Positions 8,771 through 17,819 of a DNA stretch of 64,000 nucleotides are shown here, piece after piece. The notes under the pieces were generated by a model. The model was given only the letters and a program-made list of their open reading frames with translations. It did no database searches and was not told the origin of the DNA. Within the stretch, counting starts at the first letter, position 1, and each line of letters starts with the position of its first letter. Made by a program: the position numbers and the translations under genes. The DNA comes from CAJQQK01 sp049116495 (lineage in GTDB: Bacteria > Pseudomonadota > Alphaproteobacteria > Rhizobiales > Hyphomicrobiaceae): contig JAGDYV010000074.1 in assembly GCA_049116495.1 (NCBI GenBank), positions 10,873-74,872 on the forward strand. Reading direction: 5' to 3'.

Positions 8771-10006
8771 GTGAAATCATTTCGAGTTCTGATGGCCGGT
8801 CTGGCGATGATCGGACTCTGGGCCGGCCAGGCGGTCGCGCAAAGTAGTTTTGTTGCCGGCATGACCCCGGTGGCCCCTGCCACAAACTTCACGAAGGTGC
8901 AGTTCAAGCTTCCATTCGGGATGTCCGCCAAAAAGGTTCGCCGCATCCTCGGCCGCGACGGCTATAATGAAATCGTCATCACCTACATCGGCATCATCGA
9001 TGCCAAGGCCGACGCCTGCCGCAATGGCATCCGCTACCGCGTCAAAGTTCGTGCAAACGGTTCCTACGAGTACCGCAACGAAATCGGCAAATGTCGTGAT
9101 GCCATCAAGGCTGCAGATGTCCGTGATATTATTCGCAAGGAAGGCTTCCGCCGCATTGATATTCAGGATGACGGCAAGGTGCCCTATATCGCCTCCGGCT
9201 GCCGCCAGGGTGATCGCTATGACATCACCGTCAACGAATTTGGCGATGTAAAGGTTGGCCGTCGGATTGGCAGTTGCCGCAACAGGGGGATAACCGCTGA
9301 TGCCCTGAGAGCCGCCTTGCGCAAGGAAGGCTTCGATCGCATCAAATTCGTCGACAGGCGACGCCGCAGCTACATTGTCGAAGCGTGCCGGAACGGCCGT
9401 CGCCTGCGCTTGGATATCGCGAACAACCAGAATGCGACAATTAACGATCGCCAACGGATCGGCCGGTGTGCGAGCGCTATCAGGTCACGTGATCTCGCCG
9501 ATGTCCTGATCAAAGCCGGTTTCAATCGTGTCGACATCGTTGACGACAAGCTGCCCCGCTATAAGGCCGAAGCCTGCCGTGGCAACGACCGTATGCGTAT
9601 CGCCATCAATCGCTGGGGCGAGCGCATCAACGAGCGAAAAATCGGCAACTGCCAGCCGCCGGCAACCGTCGCCAGCCTCACGGAGGATCTACGCAACAAC
9701 GCCAGGCGCTTCAAAGGCATCAGCGTTCGTGTCGGGCGACGCTACCCGTTCGTTGCGGACGTGTGTGACAATGGTCAGCGCCGCGAGCTCTACTTCTCGA
9801 AATACGGCCAGATCGAAGGCAAACGCGATCGCGGACGTTGTGACTCGCCACGCATGGAAGCGGTCCTCGACAAGTTGCGCGATCGCGGCTTCCGGGGCTT
9901 GGAAATTTTCGTTGAAGGATGCCGTCGCAGTGGTCGCCGTGTCCGCATCAAGCTGGATGAATACGGCAATCAACTCGATCGAGAGCGCATTGGGCGCTGC
10001 CGCTGA
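8771..10006 (+). CDS. Secreted protein of six PepSY-like two-cysteine repeats
   Basis: The 411-residue protein has a signal peptide (residues 1-24, ending AVAQ) and then six tandem modules of about 50-60 residues: roughly 54-108, 113-169, 174-233, 237-294, 300-357 and 362-410. Each module has a short helix with (K/R)xGF, a beta segment, a Y-x3-A/G-C strand, a G-x-R-x-R-(I/V) strand and an ending like R-x-IG-x-C. There are exactly 12 cysteines, two per module and 25-27 residues apart (83/108, 144/169, 206/233, 269/294, 332/357, 384/410), which implies one disulfide per module. The helix-beta-beta pattern resembles PepSY domains, but that is inference. The protein is very Arg-rich, so it should be strongly basic. 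The GTG start has AAGGGAG eight bases upstream. Function unknown. Confidence 0.8.
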   Translation: MKSFRVLMAGLAMIGLWAGQAVAQSSFVAGMTPVAPATNFTKVQFKLPFGMSAKKVRRILGRDGYNEIVITYIGIIDAKADACRNGIRYRVKVRANGSYEYRNEIGKCRDAIKAADVRDIIRKEGFRRIDIQDDGKVPYIASGCRQGDRYDITVNEFGDVKVGRRIGSCRNRGITADALRAALRKEGFDRIKFVDRRRRSYIVEACRNGRRLRLDIANNQNATINDRQRIGRCASAIRSRDLADVLIKAGFNRVDIVDDKLPRYKAEACRGNDRMRIAINRWGERINERKIGNCQPPATVASLTEDLRNNARRFKGISVRVGRRYPFVADVCDNGQRRELYFSKYGQIEGKRDRGRCDSPRMEAVLDKLRDRGFRGLEIFVEGCRRSGRRVRIKLDEYGNQLDRERIGRCR

Positions 10007-10036
10007 TCACCGTTGATCCAAAGACACAACGCACCA

Positions 10037-10062
10037 ACGGGGGCGCCCGCCAGCGCCCCCGT
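10037..10062. terminator. GC-rich hairpin between convergent genes
   Basis: GGGGGCGC (10039-10046) pairs with GCGCCCCC (10053-10060), extended by AC/GT, around a six-base loop. It lies between the six-repeat protein and the 3' end of mfd. No T-run follows on either strand, so it is a weak or factor-assisted terminator candidate. Confidence 0.55.
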
Positions 10063-10089
10063 CTACGTATCCAGCAAAGCACCGATGGC

Positions 10090-13000
10090 TCACGCAGCCG
10101 CCACATCCTCGCGCACCAGCGTCGCCAACGACTTGACGATTCTCAGGACACCCTTCACCCGGCGCGCATCATCGATCCAATCGGCCTTGTAGACCAGCTT
10201 GTGATCCGGTTGCAGGCGCGCCGCCCCGCGCGAGCGCTGCATGAAATCAACCAGCCCCGCTGGTTTGGCAAACTGATTGTTCCGGAATTGCAGGACACCA
10301 CCTTTGGGCCCCGCATCCACCTGGGCAATCCCGGCAACGGAGCAAAACGCCTTGATCTCCATGACATCGAGCAGTGCCTTGACCTCGGCCGGCAAATCTC
10401 CAAACCGATCCACCAGCTCGGCACCGAACTCATCGATCTCAGCGCGGCTACCCAGTCCCGATAGGCGTCGATAAAGCCCCAGCCGCACCTGTAGGTCGGC
10501 TACATAGGATTCCGGTATCAGGCTCGTCACGCCAAGGCCGATTTGCGGTGACCACTGCTCTTCGCTCTGTGGACCACCCTCGCCTTTCAGGTTTGTTATC
10601 GCCTCTTCCAGCATCGATTGGTAGAGTTCAAACCCGACCTCCCGGATATGACCTGATTGCTCTTCACCGAGCAGATTGCCGCCGCCACGAATATCGAGGT
10701 CATGGCTCGCCAGCGAGAACCCGGCACCCAGCGTATCGAGCGAGTTCAGCACCTTGAGGCGCTTCTCCGCCGCTTCTGTCAAACGCTTGCCCGGCGGAGT
10801 CGTAAAGTAGGCATAGGCCCGCGTTTTCGAACGTCCGACACGACCGCGCAACTGATAGAGCTGCGCCAACCCGAACATGTCGGCGCGATGCACGATCATT
10901 GTATTGGCATTCGGCACGTCAAGACCGGACTCGACGATTGCCGTCGACAGCAGGATATCGAATTCGCCATCATAAAACGCACTCATGATGCGCTCGATCT
11001 CCGACGGCGGCAGCTGACCATGCGCGCGCGCCACCCGCAATTCGGGCACCGTCTCTTCGAGAAACTCCGCCACTTCAGCGATATCGGCGACACGTGGCAC
11101 CACATAGAACGACTGGCCACCACGATAGCGTTCCCGCAACAGCGCCTCGCGCAGGATCACCGGGTCAAACGGTGAGATATAGGAGCGTACGGCCAACCGA
11201 TCGACCGGCGGCGTCGTTATCAGCGACAACTCGCGCACGCCCGACAGAGCCAATTGCAGCGTGCGCGGAATCGGCGTTGCCGATAGCGTCAGCACGTGCA
11301 CCTCTTCACGCATCTTCTTCAGGCGTTCCTTGTGGGCCACGCCAAAGTGCTGCTCCTCATCGATGATGACGAGGCCCAGGTGCGAGAACTCAACCGACTT
11401 GCCAAACAGCGCATGCGTCCCAACGACGACATCGATCTGCCCCTCTTTGAGATCTTTCTTGACGACATTGAGATCCTTCGGACTGACCAGACGCGAGGCC
11501 TGCGCGACGCGGATCGGGAAGCCTTTAAGGCGGTCGACAAAAGACTTATAGTGTTGCCGCGCGAGCAACGTCGTCGGCACCACGACGGCGACCTGGAAAC
11601 CAGCCAACGCAGCAACAAACGCAGCCCGCAGCGCCACTTCCGTTTTGCCAAAGCCGACATCACCACACACCAGACGGTCCATCGGGCGACCCGCATTGAG
11701 ATCTTCCAGCACCGCCTCGATGCTGAGCATCTGGTCTTCCGTCTCCTCGAACGGAAACCGCGCGACGAACTCATCGTAGGCACCTTCAGGCGGTGCCATT
11801 TGCGGTGCCTCACGCAAGACCCGCATCGCCGCAACCTTGATCAGCTCTGACGCAATCTCGCGCAGGCGCTGTTTCAGCCGCGCCTTGCGTGTCTGCCAAC
11901 CAGCCCCACCAAGCCGGTCCAACTGCGCCGCTTCACTTTCCGAGCCATAGCGCGACAGCAATTCGATATTCTCAACCGGCAGGAACAGCTTGTCGCCGCC
12001 GGCATAGATCAACTCAAGGCAATCATGCGCCGCCCCCAGCGCCTCAACCGTCTTCAGGCTTTCGAACCGCCCGATCCCGTGATCCGTGTGCACGACCAGA
12101 TCGCCGATCGCCAGCGCGGTGGCTTCGGTAATGACGTCAGCGGCTTTCTTCTTCGCGCGTCGCGGCCGAACCAATCGGTCGCCCAGCACATCCTGCTCGC
12201 CGATCACCAACAGCTGCTCGGTTTCAAAACCATGTTCGAGGCCGAGGACACCCATCGCCACGCAGTCACCGGGCAACGCCAACGCTTCGGCATAATTGGC
12301 GACCGGTCGAGCCTTTTCCAAACCTCGTTCCGTGAGCAGTTTGCTCAGCCGTTCGCGTGCACCAGGCGTCCAGGCCGCAACGATGACCCTTTTTTGTTGG
12401 CTGAGACGGGACTTGATATAGCCGATCACCGCACCAAACAGATCTCCGCCATCGGCAAGTCTCTCCGGTGCAAAGTTGCGCGAGCGGTGCCCGCCAATAT
12501 CGACTGTGCCGGTCTCATCACCATCATTGAATGCGGAAAAGACGCCGTGCTCACGCGCGCCCAGCAAGTCATGCCATTCCGTTTCGCCGAGATACATCTG
12601 CTGCGGCGGCACCGGCTTGTACGGCGGCGCCCCGAACGTCTGCGCTTCAAGTCCTTCGACCCGCGCCAGGTAATGCTCCTGGATCTGCTCGAAGCGGCGT
12701 TCAAACGCATCGCCACTCAACTGGTCAAACGTGATCCGTGCTTCACCAGTATAGTCAAAGATCGTCTCAAGCTCTTCATGAAAGAACGGCAACCAGTGCT
12801 CCATGCCGGCATAGCGCTGCCCCTCACTCACCGCCTGGTAGAGCGGGTCATCGCCCGTCGCGCCGCCAAACAGCTCGACGTAGCTCTGCCGGAACCGCTT
12901 TGTTGCCTCCTCACCCAGCGCGCACTCGCTGACGGGCATCAGGATCAGCTTCTGGACAATCTTGCCCGTGCGCTGCGTATCAGGATCGAACGCCTTGATG

Positions 13001-13587
13001 GTCTCAAGCGTGTCTCCAAAGAAGTCCAAACGCACTGGCGAGCTACGCCCCGGCGGGAACAAGTCGAGGATGCCGCCGCGCACGGCAAACTCACCAGCTT
13101 CCATCACCGTGCCGGTGCGTTGATAACCACCATTCGTCAACCGCAACATCAGACGGTTCATATCGATGCGCTGCCCGGGCGCCAGCTGGCGCATCGACTG
13201 GCGCACGAACTGTCGCGGCGGCAGGCGTTGCAGCACGCTGTTCACGGTCGTCAGCACAATGATAGGCTCTTTGCCTGACGCCAGCGCCAAACGTGCCAGC
13301 GACGTCATCCGCTTGGCGACAATGTCGGCATTGGGACCAATGCGGTCGTAGGGCACGGTATCCCAGGCCGGGATCGAGATCTTGCGGATCTTGGGCGCGA
13401 AGAACTGCAGGCCGCGTTCGAGCGCATCGAGACGCCGGTCATCGCGCGCGATATGCACGAGCGTCGGGGCATGACCGTCTGTCGAGGCCGACGCATCGCG
13501 CAGCAACTGCGCCAGAACCAACGCGTCCTGCCCCTCAACGACACCGGTAAACTTGACCACTGGACGTGCGTCAATCGTATCCGACAT
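10090..13587 (-). CDS. mfd: Transcription-repair coupling factor Mfd
   Basis: The 1165-residue protein matches Mfd in length and motif order. It has the UvrB-like N-terminal region (PAWDTVPYDRIGPN, GGILDLFPPG), then the RNA-polymerase-interacting CarD-like domain (IGDLVVHTDHGIGRF, YAGGDKLFLPVENI), then the RecG-like translocase. The translocase has Walker A in VCGDVGFGKTEVALRAAF, the DEEQHFG box, LSATPIPRTLQLAL and QLRGRVGRS, followed by a TRCF C-terminal domain. Mfd removes stalled RNA polymerase and recruits UvrA to lesions. The ATG at 13587 begins MSDTIDARP; an upstream frame to 13659 would overlap the space after sdhE and lacks a ribosome site. It is downstream of sdhE on the same strand and probably cotranscribed. 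Confidence 0.97.
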   Translation of the reverse strand: MSDTIDARPVVKFTGVVEGQDALVLAQLLRDASASTDGHAPTLVHIARDDRRLDALERGLQFFAPKIRKISIPAWDTVPYDRIGPNADIVAKRMTSLARLALASGKEPIIVLTTVNSVLQRLPPRQFVRQSMRQLAPGQRIDMNRLMLRLTNGGYQRTGTVMEAGEFAVRGGILDLFPPGRSSPVRLDFFGDTLETIKAFDPDTQRTGKIVQKLILMPVSECALGEEATKRFRQSYVELFGGATGDDPLYQAVSEGQRYAGMEHWLPFFHEELETIFDYTGEARITFDQLSGDAFERRFEQIQEHYLARVEGLEAQTFGAPPYKPVPPQQMYLGETEWHDLLGAREHGVFSAFNDGDETGTVDIGGHRSRNFAPERLADGGDLFGAVIGYIKSRLSQQKRVIVAAWTPGARERLSKLLTERGLEKARPVANYAEALALPGDCVAMGVLGLEHGFETEQLLVIGEQDVLGDRLVRPRRAKKKAADVITEATALAIGDLVVHTDHGIGRFESLKTVEALGAAHDCLELIYAGGDKLFLPVENIELLSRYGSESEAAQLDRLGGAGWQTRKARLKQRLREIASELIKVAAMRVLREAPQMAPPEGAYDEFVARFPFEETEDQMLSIEAVLEDLNAGRPMDRLVCGDVGFGKTEVALRAAFVAALAGFQVAVVVPTTLLARQHYKSFVDRLKGFPIRVAQASRLVSPKDLNVVKKDLKEGQIDVVVGTHALFGKSVEFSHLGLVIIDEEQHFGVAHKERLKKMREEVHVLTLSATPIPRTLQLALSGVRELSLITTPPVDRLAVRSYISPFDPVILREALLRERYRGGQSFYVVPRVADIAEVAEFLEETVPELRVARAHGQLPPSEIERIMSAFYDGEFDILLSTAIVESGLDVPNANTMIVHRADMFGLAQLYQLRGRVGRSKTRAYAYFTTPPGKRLTEAAEKRLKVLNSLDTLGAGFSLASHDLDIRGGGNLLGEEQSGHIREVGFELYQSMLEEAITNLKGEGGPQSEEQWSPQIGLGVTSLIPESYVADLQVRLGLYRRLSGLGSRAEIDEFGAELVDRFGDLPAEVKALLDVMEIKAFCSVAGIAQVDAGPKGGVLQFRNNQFAKPAGLVDFMQRSRGAARLQPDHKLVYKADWIDDARRVKGVLRIVKSLATLVREDVAAA

Positions 13588-13663
13588 GCTTAGACCAACC
13601 CCAATTCTGCACGTACTGTTGCCCGCATTGCTTTTTGTATCTGCCCCCGAGGGCAGCACCTCA

Positions 13664-13957
13664 TCAAGACAGCGCGTGAAACTCGCGCATATCCGCGATC
13701 AGCGCCGAGAAGCTCGGTTCGGGACAGGCCACTTGCGCCAGCAACCAGGCGTTGATCTCCGGATCACCGACTTCCAGGAAGGCTTCGAACGTCTGCAACT
13801 CCGCGTCCGACATGCCATCAAGCTTGGCCGCCGCATAGCGCCCCACCATCCAATCCATCTCTTTTGTACCGCGATACTGCGCCCGATAGAGCGCCCGTTT
13901 GCGCCGCAACGCCAGCTCCTCGCTGGCGGGCTTGTCGCTGCCCGCTTGCTCATCCAT
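13664..13957 (-). CDS. sdhE: Succinate dehydrogenase assembly factor SdhE (FAD assembly factor)
   Basis: The 97-residue protein has the Sdh5/YgfY signature: LRRKRALYRAQYRGTKEMDW, the RGxxE motif that contacts SdhA, followed by MSDAELQTFEAFLEVGDPEI. The family promotes covalent flavinylation of succinate dehydrogenase. GAGGAG eight bases before the ATG at 13957 fixes the start, ten codons inside the longest frame. It is divergent from recG and upstream of mfd, a familiar alphaproteobacterial arrangement. Confidence 0.92.
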   Translation of the reverse strand: MDEQAGSDKPASEELALRRKRALYRAQYRGTKEMDWMVGRYAAAKLDGMSDAELQTFEAFLEVGDPEINAWLLAQVACPEPSFSALIADMREFHALS

Positions 13958-14122
13958 GTTCCGTGCTCCTCGCTGTGCGTCGGCCAAAGCCAGACCAAGT
14001 GCTTCAAGAATTGCCGGCCACAGCTGATATCCGAGGCCTGTATAGCCCCTGCCAGAGGCGGATGGAAGCGATCCCCCGCCAATGCTACAACGTGGCCAAC
14101 ATTGTCGAACCCGAAGGCTGAT

Positions 14123-16237
14123 ATGCGGCCAGAAGCATTAAATCCGCTGTTTGCAGATGCCCTGTCCATCAAGGGCGTCGGTCCGCGCGTCGTGACGCTC
14201 CTGAAAAAGGCGTTCGACCTGCCGCCCGGCGTCTCGGAACCGCGCGTGCTGGATTTTCTCTGGCACATGCCGACCGGTGTCATTGACCGGCGGTCGGAAC
14301 CCTCCCTTCGCGACGCTGTCCCTGGCACGATTGCGACGCTGGCCGTCCGCGTCCTCAAGCACCGGGCGCCCCCGCGCGGTAACAACAAGGCGCCCTATCG
14401 GGTGTCCTGTGAAGATGAGACCGGCACGATCGACATCGTCTTCTTTCGAACCGAGCGTGCCTTTGTCGAGCGTCAGCTGCCGGTTGGCGAGATCCGCTTC
14501 ATTTCTGGGCGCGTCGAGGCCTACGGCGACAAGTTGCAGATGGTCCACCCCGACTACATCGTCGCACAGGAAGCCCGCCATGATCTCCCGATGTTGGAGC
14601 CGGTCTATGGTTTGACGGCCGGTCTCTCCGCCAAAGTCCTCGGCAAGCTGAGCCGTCAGGCCATCATCCAGGTCCCGGCCGTGGAGGAGTGGCTCACACC
14701 GCAACTGCTGCAGGCCCGTCACTGGCCCTCCTTCAATGACGCGATCCAGCGGGTCCACAAACCAGAAGATCCCACCGACGTATCCACGGGTGGTCTGCCG
14801 TGGCAACGTCTTGCCTACGATGAATTGCTCGCCGGTCAATTGGCGCTCGGCCTCGTGCGCGCCAGTCTCAAGTCGCAGACCGGCCGTGTCGTCGAGGGCG
14901 ACGGCCGCATTCGCAAGAAGATCACCGACGCGCTGCCGTTCGACCTGACCGGTTCCCAGAGCGAGGCCATGGCCGAGATCGAAGAGGATCTGGCGAGCCC
15001 AAGCCGTATGCTGCGCTTGCTGCAAGGCGACGTCGGATCCGGCAAAACCGTCGTAGCCCTGCTGACCTGTGCCATCGCCAACGAAATTGGTGCCCAGGCC
15101 GCCATAATGGCACCAACCGAAGTCCTCGCCCGCCAGCATCTCGAAACCATCGAACCATTGGCCGAGGCTGCCGGCTTGCGTCTCGCTGTTCTCACGGGAC
15201 GTGAAAAGGGCAAGGCGCGCGATGCCATCCTGGCCGAACTCGCCGCTGGCTTCATTGATATCCTGATTGGCACGCACGCGCTCTTCCAGCCGGACGTCCA
15301 CTACAAGGATCTTGCCGTCGCAATCATTGACGAGCAACACCGTTTCGGCGTGCACCAGCGGCTCGCCTTGCAATCGAAAGGCCGCGACGGGGGCAGCAAC
15401 GTCCTTGCGATGACCGCGACGCCGATCCCGCGCACACTGCTCATGACCCACTACGGCGACCTCGACGTCTCGCGGCTGCGCGACAAACCGGCCGGGCGCA
15501 AGCCCGTCGAAACCAAAGCGATTGCGGTCGAACGTATCGAAGAAGTCATTCAGGGCCTGCGCCGCGCCGTTAGCGGTGGCGCTCAGATCTATTGGGTGTG
15601 TCCCCTGATCGAAAGTTCGATGGTCTCTGAAATGGCGGCCGCCGAAGAGCGTCAGGCGCATCTCGCTCAGATCTTCGGCGATCAGGTCGGATTACTGCAC
15701 GGCGCCATGTCGCCCGCCGCCAAGGACACCATGATGGCCGAGTTCTCCGACAACAAAATAAAGATCCTGGTCTCGACGACCGTGATCGAAGTCGGTGTAA
15801 ACGTTCCCAATGCCAGCATCATGGTCATCGAACACGCCGAACGCTTTGGGTTGGCACAGCTGCATCAGTTACGTGGCCGCGTCGGGCGTGGCTCGCGGCA
15901 ATCCTATTGCATGCTGCTTTACAAATCACCGCTCAGCGAGACCGCCGAAGCCCGCATTGAGATGATGCGTGAAACGGAAGACGGCTTTGAGATCTCGGAA
16001 AAGGACTTGGAACTGCGTGGCGGCGGCGAAGTGCTCGGCGCCCGCCAATCCGGATTGCCCGAGTTCCGTGTCGCGGATGTTCCAGGCTTCCAGGACCTGT
16101 TGGCCGCGGCCCGCAACGACGCCGTCATGATCCTGGATCTTGATCCCAAACTGGACAGCGAACGCGGCAAGGCCCTTCGCACCCTTTTATATTTGTTCGA
16201 GTGCGACGAAGCCGTCCGCCTGTTCCGCGCCGCATAA
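14123..16237 (+). CDS. recG: ATP-dependent DNA helicase RecG
   Basis: The 704-residue protein has the RecG wedge/OB region (LSIKGVGPRV, YRVSCEDETGTIDIVFF) and the helicase core. Core motifs are Walker A in LLQGDVGSGKTVVALL, IIDEQHRFGVHQR, MTATPIPRTL, VSTTVIEVGVNVPNA and QLHQLRGRVGRGS. RecG reverses stalled replication forks and processes R-loops and Holliday junctions. The frame is open far upstream, but family length and the N-terminus RPEALNPLFADALSI place the start at ATG 14123, with GAAGG five bases before it. Confidence 0.96.
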   Translation: MRPEALNPLFADALSIKGVGPRVVTLLKKAFDLPPGVSEPRVLDFLWHMPTGVIDRRSEPSLRDAVPGTIATLAVRVLKHRAPPRGNNKAPYRVSCEDETGTIDIVFFRTERAFVERQLPVGEIRFISGRVEAYGDKLQMVHPDYIVAQEARHDLPMLEPVYGLTAGLSAKVLGKLSRQAIIQVPAVEEWLTPQLLQARHWPSFNDAIQRVHKPEDPTDVSTGGLPWQRLAYDELLAGQLALGLVRASLKSQTGRVVEGDGRIRKKITDALPFDLTGSQSEAMAEIEEDLASPSRMLRLLQGDVGSGKTVVALLTCAIANEIGAQAAIMAPTEVLARQHLETIEPLAEAAGLRLAVLTGREKGKARDAILAELAAGFIDILIGTHALFQPDVHYKDLAVAIIDEQHRFGVHQRLALQSKGRDGGSNVLAMTATPIPRTLLMTHYGDLDVSRLRDKPAGRKPVETKAIAVERIEEVIQGLRRAVSGGAQIYWVCPLIESSMVSEMAAAEERQAHLAQIFGDQVGLLHGAMSPAAKDTMMAEFSDNKIKILVSTTVIEVGVNVPNASIMVIEHAERFGLAQLHQLRGRVGRGSRQSYCMLLYKSPLSETAEARIEMMRETEDGFEISEKDLELRGGGEVLGARQSGLPEFRVADVPGFQDLLAAARNDAVMILDLDPKLDSERGKALRTLLYLFECDEAVRLFRAA

Positions 16238-16281
16238 AACAGCGCGGACACCACCTCTTCCGTTCAATGGCGTAACGGTGT

Positions 16282-17724
16282 TCAGTCTTCCCGAACCGGC
16301 TCGCAATCAAGTCCGGCGGCCTTGAATTGATCGCACGTCGAAGACAGCGCGTTCTTGCTGTTGTAGAGGCCGTAGCGCACCGAATAGATCACGCCTTCAT
16401 CGCCCACTGCGGGTTTCTCACGAACACGAGCTGTCTGCCGCGTACTCCAAAAGCTGCTGCTTGAATACTGCACAACAAGTTGCTTGGCCAAGGCGTCCGC
16501 ACGATCCTTGCTGCGCAATTGCGCGACTTCGATCTCGAACCTGCCCCGCCCGGCCGGGCGAGACACCGGTGCAACCGCCGTTGGTTGCACAGCCGCCACC
16601 TGCACAGGCTTGGCGGTTGCCGCCGAAGCCGCTGGCGCCGACCGCGCACCCGATGTCGTCGCTGCCGTCCGCGCTCCAGCGGTGCCCGATGGCTCAAGCG
16701 AACCCGTCGTCTGCTGGCTCGCCGCGGGCGCCGACGTTCCGCCACCAAAGAAACTGGAAAAGAATTGGCCAACGCCACCACCGCTTGCCGATGCGGTCGG
16801 CGCCGGCTTCGCGGTCGCTGCAACACCAGTCGCGGGGGTTGCCGCACCAGCCGTGCTTGGCTGAGTTGCAACGCGCGATGGTGTCACGACGGGTGCCGAT
16901 GTGGTCGCGACCTGCCACGTCGCTGACGGCAGCGCCGGTTTCGCATCTGTCTTGCGTTTGCGCGGCTGTTTCGGCACACCGACACCGCGTTCCACCTTAG
17001 ACGCCAGAAACGACGACGTACGAGCCGACGGAATCGCAGGTTTTACCGGCGTCGCCGCAACCCGCGTTTGAAAGGGCGAAATCGATCGCTCGGCCGCCCG
17101 CGTCGTTGCATCCGTCGCTGCTGGTGCCAGTATCGACGCGCCCGCTGGTAACGCCGCGGAAGATCCGATCGGCTTCGTCACTTTGATCGGTTCGACCACT
17201 CGCCTCGGCGCTGTCGAAACGATACGCGAACGTGGCGGTTGAGCAATCGAGTTCGACGTACTTGACGATGGTGACCATTGCGCCGCGCTACTGGCCGTCG
17301 CCACCGACGTCGGCTGCAACCCAGCATCCTTGAAGGCCTTCATGCGTTCTTCGATCGCATCGGCACGATCGCGCGATGACAGGTCACCTTTGAAAAATAG
17401 CGCGTTGTTGAGATCGGAAATGGCCTGCGCCGTCTGCCGTTGTGCGCGGTTCGACACGGCCCGTCGATACAGCGCGTACATCATCTGTTTGCGCGACAAC
17501 GCGCCTGAGTTAATCGCGCGCGATAGCAAACTGATCGCCGCCGGGTGATTGCGCGCCTTCTGCGCCGACAATCCAGATTGCAAAGCCTTCTGCGCGGCTT
17601 GGCTCGCCGTGGCACTTTGCGCGGCGGCAGGTTGTCCCGGCAAAGCGACGCCGGCCATTGCCAAAACCAATGCCAGGACGGCCGGAGTCATCAGCCTTGC
17701 ACCGAACGACAGCATCATCCCCAT
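16282..17724 (-). CDS. Secreted TPR-like protein with SPOR-like C-terminus
   Basis: The 480-residue protein has an N-terminal signal peptide (cleavage near PAAA-QS, residue 35). A helical region at about 40-130 reads like TPR repeats (ARNHPAAISLLSRAINSGAL, AQAISDLNNALFFKGDLSSR). A long low-complexity Ala/Pro/Thr/Ser linker runs from about 130 to 390. The C-terminal block of about 85 residues starts at GRFEIEVAQLRSKDRADALA and includes YSVRYGLYNSKNALSSTCDQ. That block has the strand-helix-strand pattern of SPOR domains, which bind denuded septal peptidoglycan; the match is distant. The ATG at 17724 was chosen over a TTG at 17757. It lies 95 bases downstream of glmS on the same strand. Confidence 0.65.
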   Translation of the reverse strand: MGMMLSFGARLMTPAVLALVLAMAGVALPGQPAAAQSATASQAAQKALQSGLSAQKARNHPAAISLLSRAINSGALSRKQMMYALYRRAVSNRAQRQTAQAISDLNNALFFKGDLSSRDRADAIEERMKAFKDAGLQPTSVATASSAAQWSPSSSTSNSIAQPPRSRIVSTAPRRVVEPIKVTKPIGSSAALPAGASILAPAATDATTRAAERSISPFQTRVAATPVKPAIPSARTSSFLASKVERGVGVPKQPRKRKTDAKPALPSATWQVATTSAPVVTPSRVATQPSTAGAATPATGVAATAKPAPTASASGGGVGQFFSSFFGGGTSAPAASQQTTGSLEPSGTAGARTAATTSGARSAPAASAATAKPVQVAAVQPTAVAPVSRPAGRGRFEIEVAQLRSKDRADALAKQLVVQYSSSSFWSTRQTARVREKPAVGDEGVIYSVRYGLYNSKNALSSTCDQFKAAGLDCEPVRED

Positions 17725-17819
17725 CACCCAATTTCGAATCCCGAATCCCTGGCGCAATTGCTACGCCAAGCAATACAAGGAGGCAAACGGAGCAACGGTT
17801 ATAATGCCCGCAAAAGCAA

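Noticed and set aside
12025..13278. A 417-codon plus-strand frame inside mfd
   Set aside because: Antisense shadow of mfd with His/Arg/Gln-rich meaningless text.
13553..14122. 190-codon N-terminal extension of recG
   Set aside because: The extension overlaps sdhE and the mfd start on the opposite strand and is not part of the RecG family. The start was set at 14123.
14138..15661. A 507-codon minus-strand frame inside recG
   Set aside because: Antisense shadow of recG. The translation has no protein-family features, whereas recG has every helicase motif.
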